This document shows positions 25,501 to 32,986 of a stretch of DNA of 64,000 nt, piece after piece (the first letter of the stretch is position 1; every line of letters starts with the position of its first letter). The stretch is from Massilia agrisoli. GTDB taxonomy: Bacteria; Pseudomonadota; Gammaproteobacteria; Burkholderiales; Burkholderiaceae_D. The notes under the pieces were generated by a model. That model did no database searches and was not told the origin of the DNA. It was given only the letters and a program-made list of their open reading frames with translations. The position numbers and the translations under genes are program-made. The stretch covers positions 124,001 to 188,000 of the forward strand of contig NZ_JAJHPV010000009.1 of the NCBI RefSeq assembly GCF_020831365.1. The letters are read 5' to 3'.

Positions 25501-26771
25501 TGCAGCGCGCTTTGGCGTATGCGCTGTCGCCAGCGCCTGGCGCGTCATTGCGCTTTTTGCTGACCGCGCCGTGGTTTGCCCTGCTGGCGGCCTTGCTGCT
25601 GCTGTGGGCGGGCGACCAGGCCTTCGTCTCGCGCTGGTCGGCGCCCACCCTGGGCGCGACCCACCTGCTCACGCTCGGCTATCTGTCGATGGCGATGGCG
25701 GGCGCCATGCTGCAGCTGATCCCCGTGGTCACCGGCACCGCGCTGGCGCCTGCGCGCGGCAGCGTCGTTACCGCCTGGTCCGGGCTGGGGCTGGGCGCAC
25801 TTCTGCTGGCCTTTGCCCTGACCCGCAACACCACCTCCCTGTTTTTGCCCGCCGCACTGCTGCTGGCGGCGTCGTTCACCATCATCATGGCGCCGATCGC
25901 GCGCGCCCTGGCCCGGCCAGCCACGCCTGCCGCGATGCCGATGGTGCGCGGCATGCGCGTGGCAGTCGGCGGCCTGGTGGTGACGGTGGGCCTCGGCGCC
26001 GCGCTGACGCTTCACCTGGGCGGACGCGCCAGCCTGCCCGTGGTCAGCCTGACCAACCTGCACGCCGCATGGGGCCTGGTCGGCTGGGTGGCGATGCTGG
26101 TGGTGTGCGTGGCCTACCAGGTCATCCCCATGTTCCAGTCATCGAAAACCTATCCCGCGCCGGTGACCCGCTGGGCGGTCTGGCTGCTTGCCGGCCTGCT
26201 GGCCATCTGGAGCGCCGCGTCGGTCGGCTGGCCGGACTACGCCGCCGTGGCAGGGGCGCCAGTGGCCGCGGTGCTGGCCGCCTTCGCCGGGCTCACCGCG
26301 TGGCTGCTCACGAAACGCAAGCGCAAGGACACCGACCCGACCACGCTGTACTGGCGCCTCTCGCTGGCCAGCTTGTGCGCCAGCACGCTGCTGTACGTGC
26401 TGCCGCCCGGGGAGACGGTGGCGCTGGCCACCGGCGTGATGTTTGTGGGCGGGTTTGCGATGGGCGCGGTCAACGGCATGCTGTACAAGATCGTGCCGTT
26501 CCTTCTGTGGTACCACATGCAGCAGGACCCGCGCGCCAGCAAGGCGAACGTGCTGCCGATCCGTACCATCCTGCCCGACGAACGGGGCCGCCGACAGTTC
26601 TGGTGGCACTCCGCCGCGCTGCTGGTGCTGATGGGCGCAGTGGCCTGGCCCGAATGGCTGGCGCGCCCCGCGGCGCTGCTGCTGGCCATCGCCAGCCTGC
26701 AGCTGGCGCTAGACCTGGCCGGCGCGGCAATGCGCGCGCGCCGCGCGCAGGCGCAGTTTCAGCCCTCGTAG
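25500..26771 (+). CDS. Polytopic membrane protein of the denitrification operon, NnrS/heme-copper-oxidase-like
   Basis: A 423-residue protein with about 11-12 hydrophobic helices. Conserved-looking His positions occur in helices (ATHLLTLGYLSMAMAG; NLHAAWGLVGWVAM; LLWYHMQQDP), reminiscent of NnrS-like or heme-copper-oxidase-subunit-I-like proteins found beside NO reductase genes. I cannot assign a function; heme or copper binding is a guess from the histidines and context. Translationally linked to the second DUF2249 gene. It converges with the Crp-Fnr gene and overlaps it by 13 bases. Confidence 0.7.
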   Translation: MQRALAYALSPAPGASLRFLLTAPWFALLAALLLLWAGDQAFVSRWSAPTLGATHLLTLGYLSMAMAGAMLQLIPVVTGTALAPARGSVVTAWSGLGLGALLLAFALTRNTTSLFLPAALLLAASFTIIMAPIARALARPATPAAMPMVRGMRVAVGGLVVTVGLGAALTLHLGGRASLPVVSLTNLHAAWGLVGWVAMLVVCVAYQVIPMFQSSKTYPAPVTRWAVWLLAGLLAIWSAASVGWPDYAAVAGAPVAAVLAAFAGLTAWLLTKRKRKDTDPTTLYWRLSLASLCASTLLYVLPPGETVALATGVMFVGGFAMGAVNGMLYKIVPFLLWYHMQQDPRASKANVLPIRTILPDERGRRQFWWHSAALLVLMGAVAWPEWLARPAALLLAIASLQLALDLAGAAMRARRAQAQFQPS

Positions 26772-27439
26772 GCGCGCAGGCGGCCGATATCGCAGATCGT
26801 GATCTGGCGGCCCTGGACGGCGATCATTCCCTGTTCGGTCAGGTCGTGCAGCACGCGCGAGAAATACTCAGGCGTCAGGTTCAGGCGTGAGGCCAGCGAC
26901 TTTTTGCTGACTTCAAGCGTGACCTTGGCGCCGTCGCCATCCGGTTCGTCCTTGAGCAGGTAGCCGACGATGCGCTGGCTGCCCGAGCGCAGCGAATACG
27001 ATTCCACATCCTTGATCAGGCCATGCAGGCGCCGGCTCATGCCGGCCAGCATACGCCGGGCAAACGCCGGGTTGCGCTCCAGCGTACCGAATACCGACTC
27101 CTTGGCAATGTGTAGCAGCATCGTATCGGCCAGCGCCGCAGCGCCGACGATGTAGGGCTTTTCCATGAACATCAGCGCTTCGCCGAAACTGAATCCCGGA
27201 CCGATGATCTCGATGATCTTTTCATCGCCCCGTGCCGACAGGAAGCCCAGCTTGACCTGGCCGTAGATCACGATGTGGAAGCCGCGGCAGGGATCGCCCC
27301 GGTTGAAGATGTGGGTGCCACGCGGAATGTAGTGCTCCTGGGTTCCGGCAGCAAGGTCCTGCAGCTCGTCGGACGTGAAGTCGGCGAACAGCGGCAGTCG
27401 CTTGAGGAACTCCCGGGGGTCGATTTTCGACGTGAGCAT
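26759..27439 (-). CDS. Crp-Fnr regulator of the Dnr/Nnr type
   Basis: A 226-residue protein: cyclic-nucleotide-binding-like fold (about 15-130), long dimer helix, and C-terminal HTH (VSKKSLASRLNLTPEYFSRVLHDL). Recognition helix PEYFSR carries the ExxSR signature that reads TTGAT. The N-terminal four-cysteine cluster of true FNR is absent, so it is more like Dnr/NnrR (heme/NO sensing) than an O2 sensor. The ATG at 27439 has GAAGGAA 9 bases upstream; a GTG at 27484 would add 15 residues. Lying between the norB operon and nirK, it is the likely activator of both through the boxes at 21585, 29029 and 29086. Confidence 0.85.
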   Translation of the reverse strand: MLTSKIDPREFLKRLPLFADFTSDELQDLAAGTQEHYIPRGTHIFNRGDPCRGFHIVIYGQVKLGFLSARGDEKIIEIIGPGFSFGEALMFMEKPYIVGAAALADTMLLHIAKESVFGTLERNPAFARRMLAGMSRRLHGLIKDVESYSLRSGSQRIVGYLLKDEPDGDGAKVTLEVSKKSLASRLNLTPEYFSRVLHDLTEQGMIAVQGRQITICDIGRLRAYEG

Positions 27440-27493
27440 GATGTGTATTTCCTTCAAAATGGGAGCTGCAAATGCGCTCCCCACAACGCAAAA

Positions 27494-27516
27494 AAGACCC
27501 GCATGCAGCGGGTCTT
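27494..27516 (-). terminator. Rho-independent terminator of nirK
   Basis: Perfect 9-base stem AAGACCCGC/GCGGGTCTT with a 5-base loop, beginning 18 bases after the nirK stop and followed on the minus strand by a T-run. Confidence 0.9.
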
Positions 27517-27534
27517 GGAGGGAGTCAGGTCAGA

Positions 27535-28944
27535 TCAGTGACCCGAATCGCCGTCCGGCTTGCTTGAGGTGCGGAACACTTCCGGATTCTCCTTGCCGGT
27601 CACATACATGAATCCGGCCAGGCCTTTTTCCATCCGCGACAGTGCGTGGTCGACCAGGATGTAGCGGCCCGGCGCTTCCACCTTGAACTCTACCATCGTT
27701 GCGCCGCCAGGCGCTACCGTGGTGGTCTGCACGTTCTTCAGCGGCGGCGAGGTCAGGTCTGCCTGCGAGTAGACGCGGTCAAACACTTCGCCGATGACGT
27801 GGAAGCTCGAGGTCAGGTTAGGACCGCCGACACCGAAGAAGATACGCACCGTCTCGCCCACTTTGGCTTCCATGCGGTGCGTCTTGGTCAGCGCATCGTG
27901 GGTGCCGTTGAACATCAGGTGTTCAGGCTGTTCGTTGAGCAGCTTCTCCAGCGAGAACTCGGCTTCGCCCTGCGTGCCATGGCGCTGAGCGGTGTACAGC
28001 TCGCCTTGCATCACGTAGAACTCGCGGTCGACTTTCGCCAGGCCGCCTTCCGGTTCGACCAGGATCATGCCGTACATGCCGTTCGAGATGTGCTGGGCCA
28101 CCATCGGCGTTGCGCAGTGGTAGACATACAGGCCAGGGTTGAGGGCCTTGAACGTGAAGCTCTTGGTGCTGCCGGGGGCCGCCTGGGTGACTGCCGCGCC
28201 GCCGCCCGGTCCGGTCACCGCATGGAAGTCGACCGAGTGGATCATGTGGCTGTCCTTGGCGTTGGCCATGTTGACCTCGACCGTATCGCCGACGCGCACG
28301 CGGATGAACGGACCTGGTACCTTGTTATTGAAGGTCCAGTACTTGTAAGTCGTGCCGTCGCTGAGCTGGCCGGTGATTTCGGTGGTTTCGAGGTTGACGG
28401 TCAGCTTCTTCGGACCGCGCGCGCCGACTGGCTTGCCGACTTCTTTCGGGTTCATCGACACGTCCACGCCCTTGGCGACCGGGGCTTCGACAGCGCCGCC
28501 GACCACGATCTTGCCGATCATGCCTGCCGCCACGTGGCCGGGCAGGGTGCAGATGTAGGTGTAGACGCCCTTCTTGCCGGCCTTGAACACGATCGAGGTA
28601 CTGGCGCCCTTGTCGTTAATCTGGTTCGACTTGGCGTTAAATTCTGGCACGCTCACATCGTGGGTGGCGCCGTCGCCGTTGACCAGGTTGATCTGTACAA
28701 CCGCGCCTTCAGGCACGTTGAGGGTCGGGTTGGCCTGGCCCTTGGTGGCGCCGGTTTCGCTGACGAATACCAGCTTGCCATCGGCGATGTCGGTGCGCAG
28801 GGTGAAGGTCACGTCAGGGCGGTATTGGACCGCCGAGCTCGTATCAGCTTTGCCGTGGCCAGCATGCTGTGCCATTGCAGGCGCCATGGTAGCTGCGCCG
28901 ATAACGAGTGCCAGGATGGCTTGGGAAATGATTGTCCTTTTCAT
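27535..28944 (-). CDS. nirK: Three-domain copper nitrite reductase with N-terminal cupredoxin
   Basis: 469 residues that reduce nitrite to NO in the periplasm. After a signal peptide (to ~Ala25) comes an extra cupredoxin domain with its own type-1 ligands His95, Cys132, His137 and Met142. The two-domain NirK core follows: type-1 copper His236, Cys277, His285, Met290; type-2 copper His241, His276, His382; catalytic Asp239 and His356. The short Cys-to-His loop (YHCATPMVAQH) is of the AniA type. Most NirK proteins lack the N-terminal domain; fused forms are known, for example in Hyphomicrobium. The promoter region has FNR-type and NsrR-like boxes, as at neisserial aniA. Confidence 0.97.
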   Translation of the reverse strand: MKRTIISQAILALVIGAATMAPAMAQHAGHGKADTSSAVQYRPDVTFTLRTDIADGKLVFVSETGATKGQANPTLNVPEGAVVQINLVNGDGATHDVSVPEFNAKSNQINDKGASTSIVFKAGKKGVYTYICTLPGHVAAGMIGKIVVGGAVEAPVAKGVDVSMNPKEVGKPVGARGPKKLTVNLETTEITGQLSDGTTYKYWTFNNKVPGPFIRVRVGDTVEVNMANAKDSHMIHSVDFHAVTGPGGGAAVTQAAPGSTKSFTFKALNPGLYVYHCATPMVAQHISNGMYGMILVEPEGGLAKVDREFYVMQGELYTAQRHGTQGEAEFSLEKLLNEQPEHLMFNGTHDALTKTHRMEAKVGETVRIFFGVGGPNLTSSFHVIGEVFDRVYSQADLTSPPLKNVQTTTVAPGGATMVEFKVEAPGRYILVDHALSRMEKGLAGFMYVTGKENPEVFRTSSKPDGDSGH

Positions 28945-28999
28945 GTTTTTATCACCTAGTTATGTCTGGTGCGGAACTGCACCGTTTGACCATGTACAA

Positions 29000-29022
29000 A
29001 TCATACATTTGGGGGGTATCTT
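29000..29022. promoter_or_regulatory. NsrR-like operator before nirK
   Basis: Arms ATCATACATTT and GGGGGTATCTT around one central base match the NsrR 11-1-11 consensus at about 8 and 6 of 11 positions. It lies 56-78 bases before the nirK ATG. Confidence 0.5.
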
Positions 29023-29028
29023 AAAAAA

Positions 29029-29042
29029 TTGACTCACATCAA
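29029..29042. promoter_or_regulatory. FNR/Dnr-type box before nirK
   Basis: TTGAC-TCAC-ATCAA has one mismatch to TTGAT-N4-ATCAA, and lies 85-98 bases before the nirK ATG, just upstream of the NsrR-like site. Confidence 0.75.
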
Positions 29043-29085
29043 AAATCTTTAAAGACCCGTATTTAATTGATCCTTCGAGAAATTT

Positions 29086-29099
29086 TTGATGTGGATCAT
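29086..29099. promoter_or_regulatory. FNR/Dnr-type box before outer-membrane protein gene
   Basis: TTGAT-GTGG-ATCAT has one mismatch to the consensus. It lies 95-108 bases before the ATG of the plus-strand gene at 29194, so each side of this divergent promoter has its own box. Confidence 0.75.
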
Positions 29100-29193
29100 A
29101 TTTTTTTTGCCCATGTGAAAAGTATGATTTTTGATGCCACGACAAACGATGTCGAACAACAGCCACGGCAGGCATTCCTTCACAGGCAATAAG

Positions 29194-30153
29194 ATGAAAA
29201 CCACCCCCACCCTCCTCGCCCTGGCCCTCGCAGCCCTTGCTCCATCAGTCGCCCTTGCCAGCTGCGGCGCCTCGTTCTGCGCAGTCAACAGCAACTGGAC
29301 TGCCGAAAGCGCGCTGGCCGATGCAAAGCACGCTGTCGACCTGCGCTACGAATACCTGAACCAGGACCAGCCGATGGCTGGCTCGGACAAGGTCTACGCC
29401 GGCCAGGTGCGCGCGCACCACGATGAAGTAAGCACGCAAAACCGCAACGTCGTGGCCAGCTACAGCCACAATTTCGCCGGCCGCTTCGGCGTGACGGTCA
29501 GCGCCAGCGCCGGCTCGCGCGACCACCAGCACATCCACAACCATCACGGCGCGAAGATTCTCGACAGCTGGGAATTTACTGAACTGGGCGATGTGCGCGT
29601 GGTCGGCCGCTACCAGCTGAACACGGTCGCCGACCCGCTAAAGCCGGCCAATGCGGGCCTCACCTTCGGCCTCAAGCTGCCTACCGGGAAGTTCGACGTG
29701 GCCAACGACCAGGGCGACAAGGCCGAGCGCAGCCTGCAGCCAGGTACCGGCACTACCGACCTGATCTTGGGCGGCTACTACCACCAGAAGCTGACCGAGC
29801 ATGGCGTGTTCTGGTTTGCTCAAGGGCAGTACCAGCACGCGCTCAACACCCGCGACCATTACCGTCCGGGCGCGCAACTGGGATTGGACGCCGGCGTGCG
29901 CAAAGGCCTGGGCGCAAAGCTGGGGCTGCTGGCCCAGCTCAACTACGTGCACAAGCGCGCCGACCACGGCAGCGAAGCCGAGCCTGAAAGCAGCGGCGGC
30001 CGCTACCTGTACGCCAGCCCGGGGCTGAGCTACGCAATCGCATCGTCCGCGCAGGTCTACATGTTCTACCAGGTGCCGGTCTACCGCCATGTGGAAGGTG
30101 TACAGCTGACGGCGAACCGCGCGCTGGTCGTCGGACTGTCGGGGCAGCTGTGA
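29194..30153 (+). CDS. Outer-membrane beta-barrel protein, unknown role, co-regulated with nirK
   Basis: A 319-residue exported protein with a signal peptide (to about ALA, residue 23) and alternating amphipathic strands ending in a C-terminal aromatic-poor VGLSGQL. It resembles transporter-like barrel proteins of the phenol-degradation MetA type (TFGLKLPTGKFD; GTGTTDLILGGYYHQ). The mature N-terminus has two Cys in ASCGASFC, and a His-rich stretch HQHIHNHHG could bind metal. The start at 29194 is preferred to 29131 because the signal peptide begins there. Divergent from nirK with its own FNR-type box; the thioredoxin gene follows with a 1-base TGATG overlap. Copper uptake for NirK is one possibility. 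Confidence 0.75.
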   Translation: MKTTPTLLALALAALAPSVALASCGASFCAVNSNWTAESALADAKHAVDLRYEYLNQDQPMAGSDKVYAGQVRAHHDEVSTQNRNVVASYSHNFAGRFGVTVSASAGSRDHQHIHNHHGAKILDSWEFTELGDVRVVGRYQLNTVADPLKPANAGLTFGLKLPTGKFDVANDQGDKAERSLQPGTGTTDLILGGYYHQKLTEHGVFWFAQGQYQHALNTRDHYRPGAQLGLDAGVRKGLGAKLGLLAQLNYVHKRADHGSEAEPESSGGRYLYASPGLSYAIASSAQVYMFYQVPVYRHVEGVQLTANRALVVGLSGQL

Positions 30154-30641
30154 TGGCCCGGCACGCCTACGCCCCGCGCGCGGCGGCCAGGGCGTGCCGC
30201 GCCGCCGCTGCCGCCTTGCTGGCCGCCATGGCATGGGCGCCGGCCCACGCCATGCACCTCATGGATGTGCAGGGAAACCTGCACACGCTTGAGGTTCATA
30301 AGGGTAAGTGGGTGGTGCTCAATGTGTGGGCCACCTGGTGCGCGCCGTGCATCAAGGAGATGCCCGAACTGCAGGCACTGGCGCGCTCGCGCGATGATGT
30401 GGTGGTGCTGGGACTGGCTGCGGACGGCGACGATGTCGCGCGCCTGCGCCAGTTCGCCCAGGCGCTGCGCGTCACTTATCCCATCATTGCAGGCAACGAC
30501 AAGCTGATGAAGGAATTCAAGGTGCAGGCGTATCCCACCACCATGTTGTTCAACGCGCAGGGAAAGCTGGTGATGACCCGCCTCGGGCAGGTCACCAAGG
30601 CAGACCTCGACGCCCATTTACCGGCGCGGGCCGCCAGGTAG
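30153..30641 (+). CDS. TlpA-like periplasmic thioredoxin
   Basis: A 162-residue exported thioredoxin-fold protein: Arg-rich N-region and signal (to about AHA, residue 32), active site WATWCAPC near residue 65, and cis-Pro in AYPTTML. TlpA-like proteins reduce cysteines in copper-site or cytochrome c maturation. ATG overlaps the stop of the barrel gene, so it is in the same operon, and assembly of NirK or cytochrome copper/heme sites is a reasonable role (inference). Confidence 0.88.
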   Translation: MARHAYAPRAAARACRAAAAALLAAMAWAPAHAMHLMDVQGNLHTLEVHKGKWVVLNVWATWCAPCIKEMPELQALARSRDDVVVLGLAADGDDVARLRQFAQALRVTYPIIAGNDKLMKEFKVQAYPTTMLFNAQGKLVMTRLGQVTKADLDAHLPARAAR

Positions 30642-30648
30642 AAGCGCT

Positions 30649-31143
30649 TTACGCGGCCTTGCGCCTTGGTTTGAAATGCAGTTCCACGGGTTTTGCGCCA
30701 GCGCCGGCCTTGGCTGCAGCTTTGGCGCCGCGCTTGCGCTCTTCCTTGATCGCCATCTGCTCCAGCGTCACCGCATCGAGTACCTCGAGGAAGGCGGCGG
30801 TCGCCTTCGACAGCTCGCCCTTGAGTGAGCAAGCGGCCGAATACATGCAGTTCGCCGTGGCCTGGTCGAAACAGGACGCCATATAGAAGTCCGTTTCCGT
30901 GTGCCGCACCACGTCGCCGATGACAATCTCGGAAGGATCGCGTCCCAGGCGCAGCCCGCCATTGCGGCCGCGCACGGTAACGATATAGCCCAGCGTTCCA
31001 AGATGATGCACCACCTTCGTCAGGTGGTTCTTGGCAATCCCGTGGGCGTCGGCAATTTGCTGGACGGTCACGAGCTGCTCGCGGTTCATGGCAAGGAAGA
31101 TCAGGGTTCGCAGCGAGTAATCGGTGTAAGCAGTCAGCCTCAT
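30649..31143 (-). CDS. Second NsrR-like Rrf2 regulator
   Basis: A 164-residue paralogue of the nsrR at 24424: HTH VTVQQIADAHGIAKNHLTKVVHHLG, and cysteines C91, C99 and C105 plus Asp8 at the same residue numbers. The C-terminus is longer and strongly basic (KEERKRGAKAAAKAGAGAKP...KPRRKAA), which could add DNA affinity. It lies between the nirK-side operon and nnrS, on the nnrS strand, 71 bases downstream of nnrS. Confidence 0.85.
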   Translation of the reverse strand: MRLTAYTDYSLRTLIFLAMNREQLVTVQQIADAHGIAKNHLTKVVHHLGTLGYIVTVRGRNGGLRLGRDPSEIVIGDVVRHTETDFYMASCFDQATANCMYSAACSLKGELSKATAAFLEVLDAVTLEQMAIKEERKRGAKAAAKAGAGAKPVELHFKPRRKAA

Positions 31144-31214
31144 GTTCCATGTCCTGGTTGTGGCGCAAGCCAGACAGCATTTTACCCTTGCAGGGCCAAA
31201 CGGGTTGAACCCGC

Positions 31215-32420
31215 TCAGCCTTCCTTACCATCGATGCGGGCACGCCACAGGTAGGGGGCATACACCAATAGCAGCAGCGCAAACGACAGGCTCCAGCAGG
31301 CGCCCGACACCGTGAGCAGGCTCGCGCGCCACTCTGGCGGCGCCATGCCGGCCGCGACGCGGATCACCGCCCCGGCCTGGATCAGGGCGTACATCGCCAC
31401 TTCCGCGCGCCCTGCCACCAGCTTGCGCCCGGTGTGGCCGAGCGTTGTGCGCGTGATCATGCCGACGATCAGGCCAGCCATCGACCCGACAGCCAGGGCA
31501 TGCAGGGCGGTGCTGGCGGTGCCGACGCCCAGCGCGGCCAGGCCCAGCATCAGGAAGCCGATCGGGATCCAGGCGTAGCTGAGGTGCAAAATCCACAGCA
31601 GCGGCACCCGTACCGAGCGGTAGGGCCGCCAGCCTGCCAGGCGGATCGCGGTAGCAACGCTTGCCACCAGCGCCAGCGCAGCCATCAGCGGGCCGGGCGC
31701 GCCGAACACCCAGCCGGCGGCGGCGGCGGCGACCACCGCCAGCGCGATCTTGTCGTTACGCGGGCGCACCACCGACTTCGGGGTGCCGGGCGCGCCGTTA
31801 TCGGTAAACATCGGGATGACCCTGCCGCCGATGACCGATTCGATGATGACGACCAGCAGGATGGCGGCATGGATGGGGGCGAACACCGACAGCGGAACCA
31901 GCCCCATCGCGGCGGCGTGGAAGACGCCGTTGGCGAGCGCCAGCAACGCCAGCAGGCCCACCAGGAACATATTGCGCTTGTTACCCGCGCGGTGCAGCAC
32001 CCGGTAGAGCGACCATGCGGCCAGCGGCAGGAAACTGAGGTCGATCACGGCGGCCAGCCACGCCGGGCCGGTCAGCATGGTGACGCGGCCCAGCGTCCAT
32101 AGCAGCGCCAGGCCAGCCAGGTGCATGCCGCGCGGGGTCCACAGGCCCGTCCACGCACGCACGGCGGTGAGCAGGAAGCCGACCACGACCGCGATGGCGA
32201 AGCCAAACACCATCTCGTGCATATGCCAGGCCAGCGTGATGTTGGGCGACCACACCAGCCAGCCCAGGTAGTGGGACAGCCACGCCGGCACGGCCAGCAC
32301 CGCAAGCGCGGCTGCCAGCACATAGAAAGGGCGGAACCCGAGCGCCCAGAAGGCATGGCCGCCGGCCCACAGCGGATGGCGCGCTTCGGCGGCCGGTTCT
32401 TCGATGGTCAGCAAGCTCAT
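31215..32420 (-). CDS. nnrS: NnrS-family heme/copper membrane protein
   Basis: A 401-residue protein with about 12 membrane helices. Typical motifs are ALGFRPFYVLAA, AWHMHEMVFGFA, PIHAAILLVVIIESVIGGRVIPMFT and TLGHTGR. NnrS is a heme- and copper-containing membrane protein linked to tolerance of NO and iron-nitrosyl stress; it is a frequent member of NO-responsive regulons. An NsrR-like operator lies 19 bases before its ATG. Confidence 0.93.
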   Translation of the reverse strand: MSLLTIEEPAAEARHPLWAGGHAFWALGFRPFYVLAAALAVLAVPAWLSHYLGWLVWSPNITLAWHMHEMVFGFAIAVVVGFLLTAVRAWTGLWTPRGMHLAGLALLWTLGRVTMLTGPAWLAAVIDLSFLPLAAWSLYRVLHRAGNKRNMFLVGLLALLALANGVFHAAAMGLVPLSVFAPIHAAILLVVIIESVIGGRVIPMFTDNGAPGTPKSVVRPRNDKIALAVVAAAAAGWVFGAPGPLMAALALVASVATAIRLAGWRPYRSVRVPLLWILHLSYAWIPIGFLMLGLAALGVGTASTALHALAVGSMAGLIVGMITRTTLGHTGRKLVAGRAEVAMYALIQAGAVIRVAAGMAPPEWRASLLTVSGACWSLSFALLLLVYAPYLWRARIDGKEG

Positions 32421-32438
32421 TTTTTTCGCCCTCTATTA

Positions 32439-32461
32439 AATATACATTTGAAATACTACTT
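32439..32461. promoter_or_regulatory. NsrR-like operator before nnrS
   Basis: Arms AATATACATTT and AAATACTACTT around one central G match the NsrR 11-1-11 consensus at about 9 and 8 of 11. This is the best two-armed match in the window. Confidence 0.7.
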
Positions 32462-32508
32462 CAAAGCGAGGCAGGCGGCAACGGGAAGAAGCCAAAACTA
32501 CAGGGGAA

Positions 32509-32524
32509 TTGACCTGGTTTAGGT
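32509..32524 (+). promoter_or_regulatory. Motif shared with norB upstream region
   Basis: TTGACCTGGTTTAGGT, differing by one base from the minus-strand sequence at 21684-21699. It lies 95 bases before the HMA-like gene. Confidence 0.45.
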
Positions 32525-32618
32525 TTTTCAATGTTAGCGGCCGAAAACGCGCCGATCTTGTAGACGGCTGCGGCATTCCTGAATACGCTTGGCGCACCAA
32601 CTCAAGGAGATTTTTACC

Positions 32619-32867
32619 ATGCAAACAGCAACCCTCAACATTCCCGCCATGCGTACTGAAGTACTCGCCATCGAAGTGGCCAAGGTCCTCGAATCGGTGG
32701 CCGGCGTCGACAAGGTGCATATCACCCTGGCCGACACCACCGCGCGCATCGGCTTCGACGAGTCGCTCGCCTCGCTGGCGCAGCTGCGCGGCGCGGTGCA
32801 GTCGGCCGGCTACGTGGTCGGCGAGGAACCGGCGCGCCATTCCTGCTGCGGCGGCTGCGGGGGCTGA
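32619..32867 (+). CDS. HMA-like small protein lacking the CxxC metal site
   Basis: An 82-residue protein. Pattern and spacing (TLNIPAMRTEVLAIEVAKVLESVAGV...VHITLADTTARIGFD...LRGAVQSAGYVV) fit a heavy-metal-associated ferredoxin fold, but the MxCxxC loop reads AMRTEV, with no Cys. Instead the C-terminus carries SCCGGCGG. It may bind metal through the tail. AAGGAGA lies 8 bases before the ATG at 32619. Divergent from nnrS and next to its NsrR-like box, so probably part of the NO/denitrification regulon. Confidence 0.75.
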   Translation: MQTATLNIPAMRTEVLAIEVAKVLESVAGVDKVHITLADTTARIGFDESLASLAQLRGAVQSAGYVVGEEPARHSCCGGCGG

Positions 32868-32986
32868 CAGTACTGCGGCGGAGCAACACACCTGGCGGTC
32901 TGCGATACCGCAGAGCCCGCTTGTAAGGCGTGATGTACGTTGAAAGCATGTAGCAGACCGAACAACCGGAATAAACGGGGGCTGAC

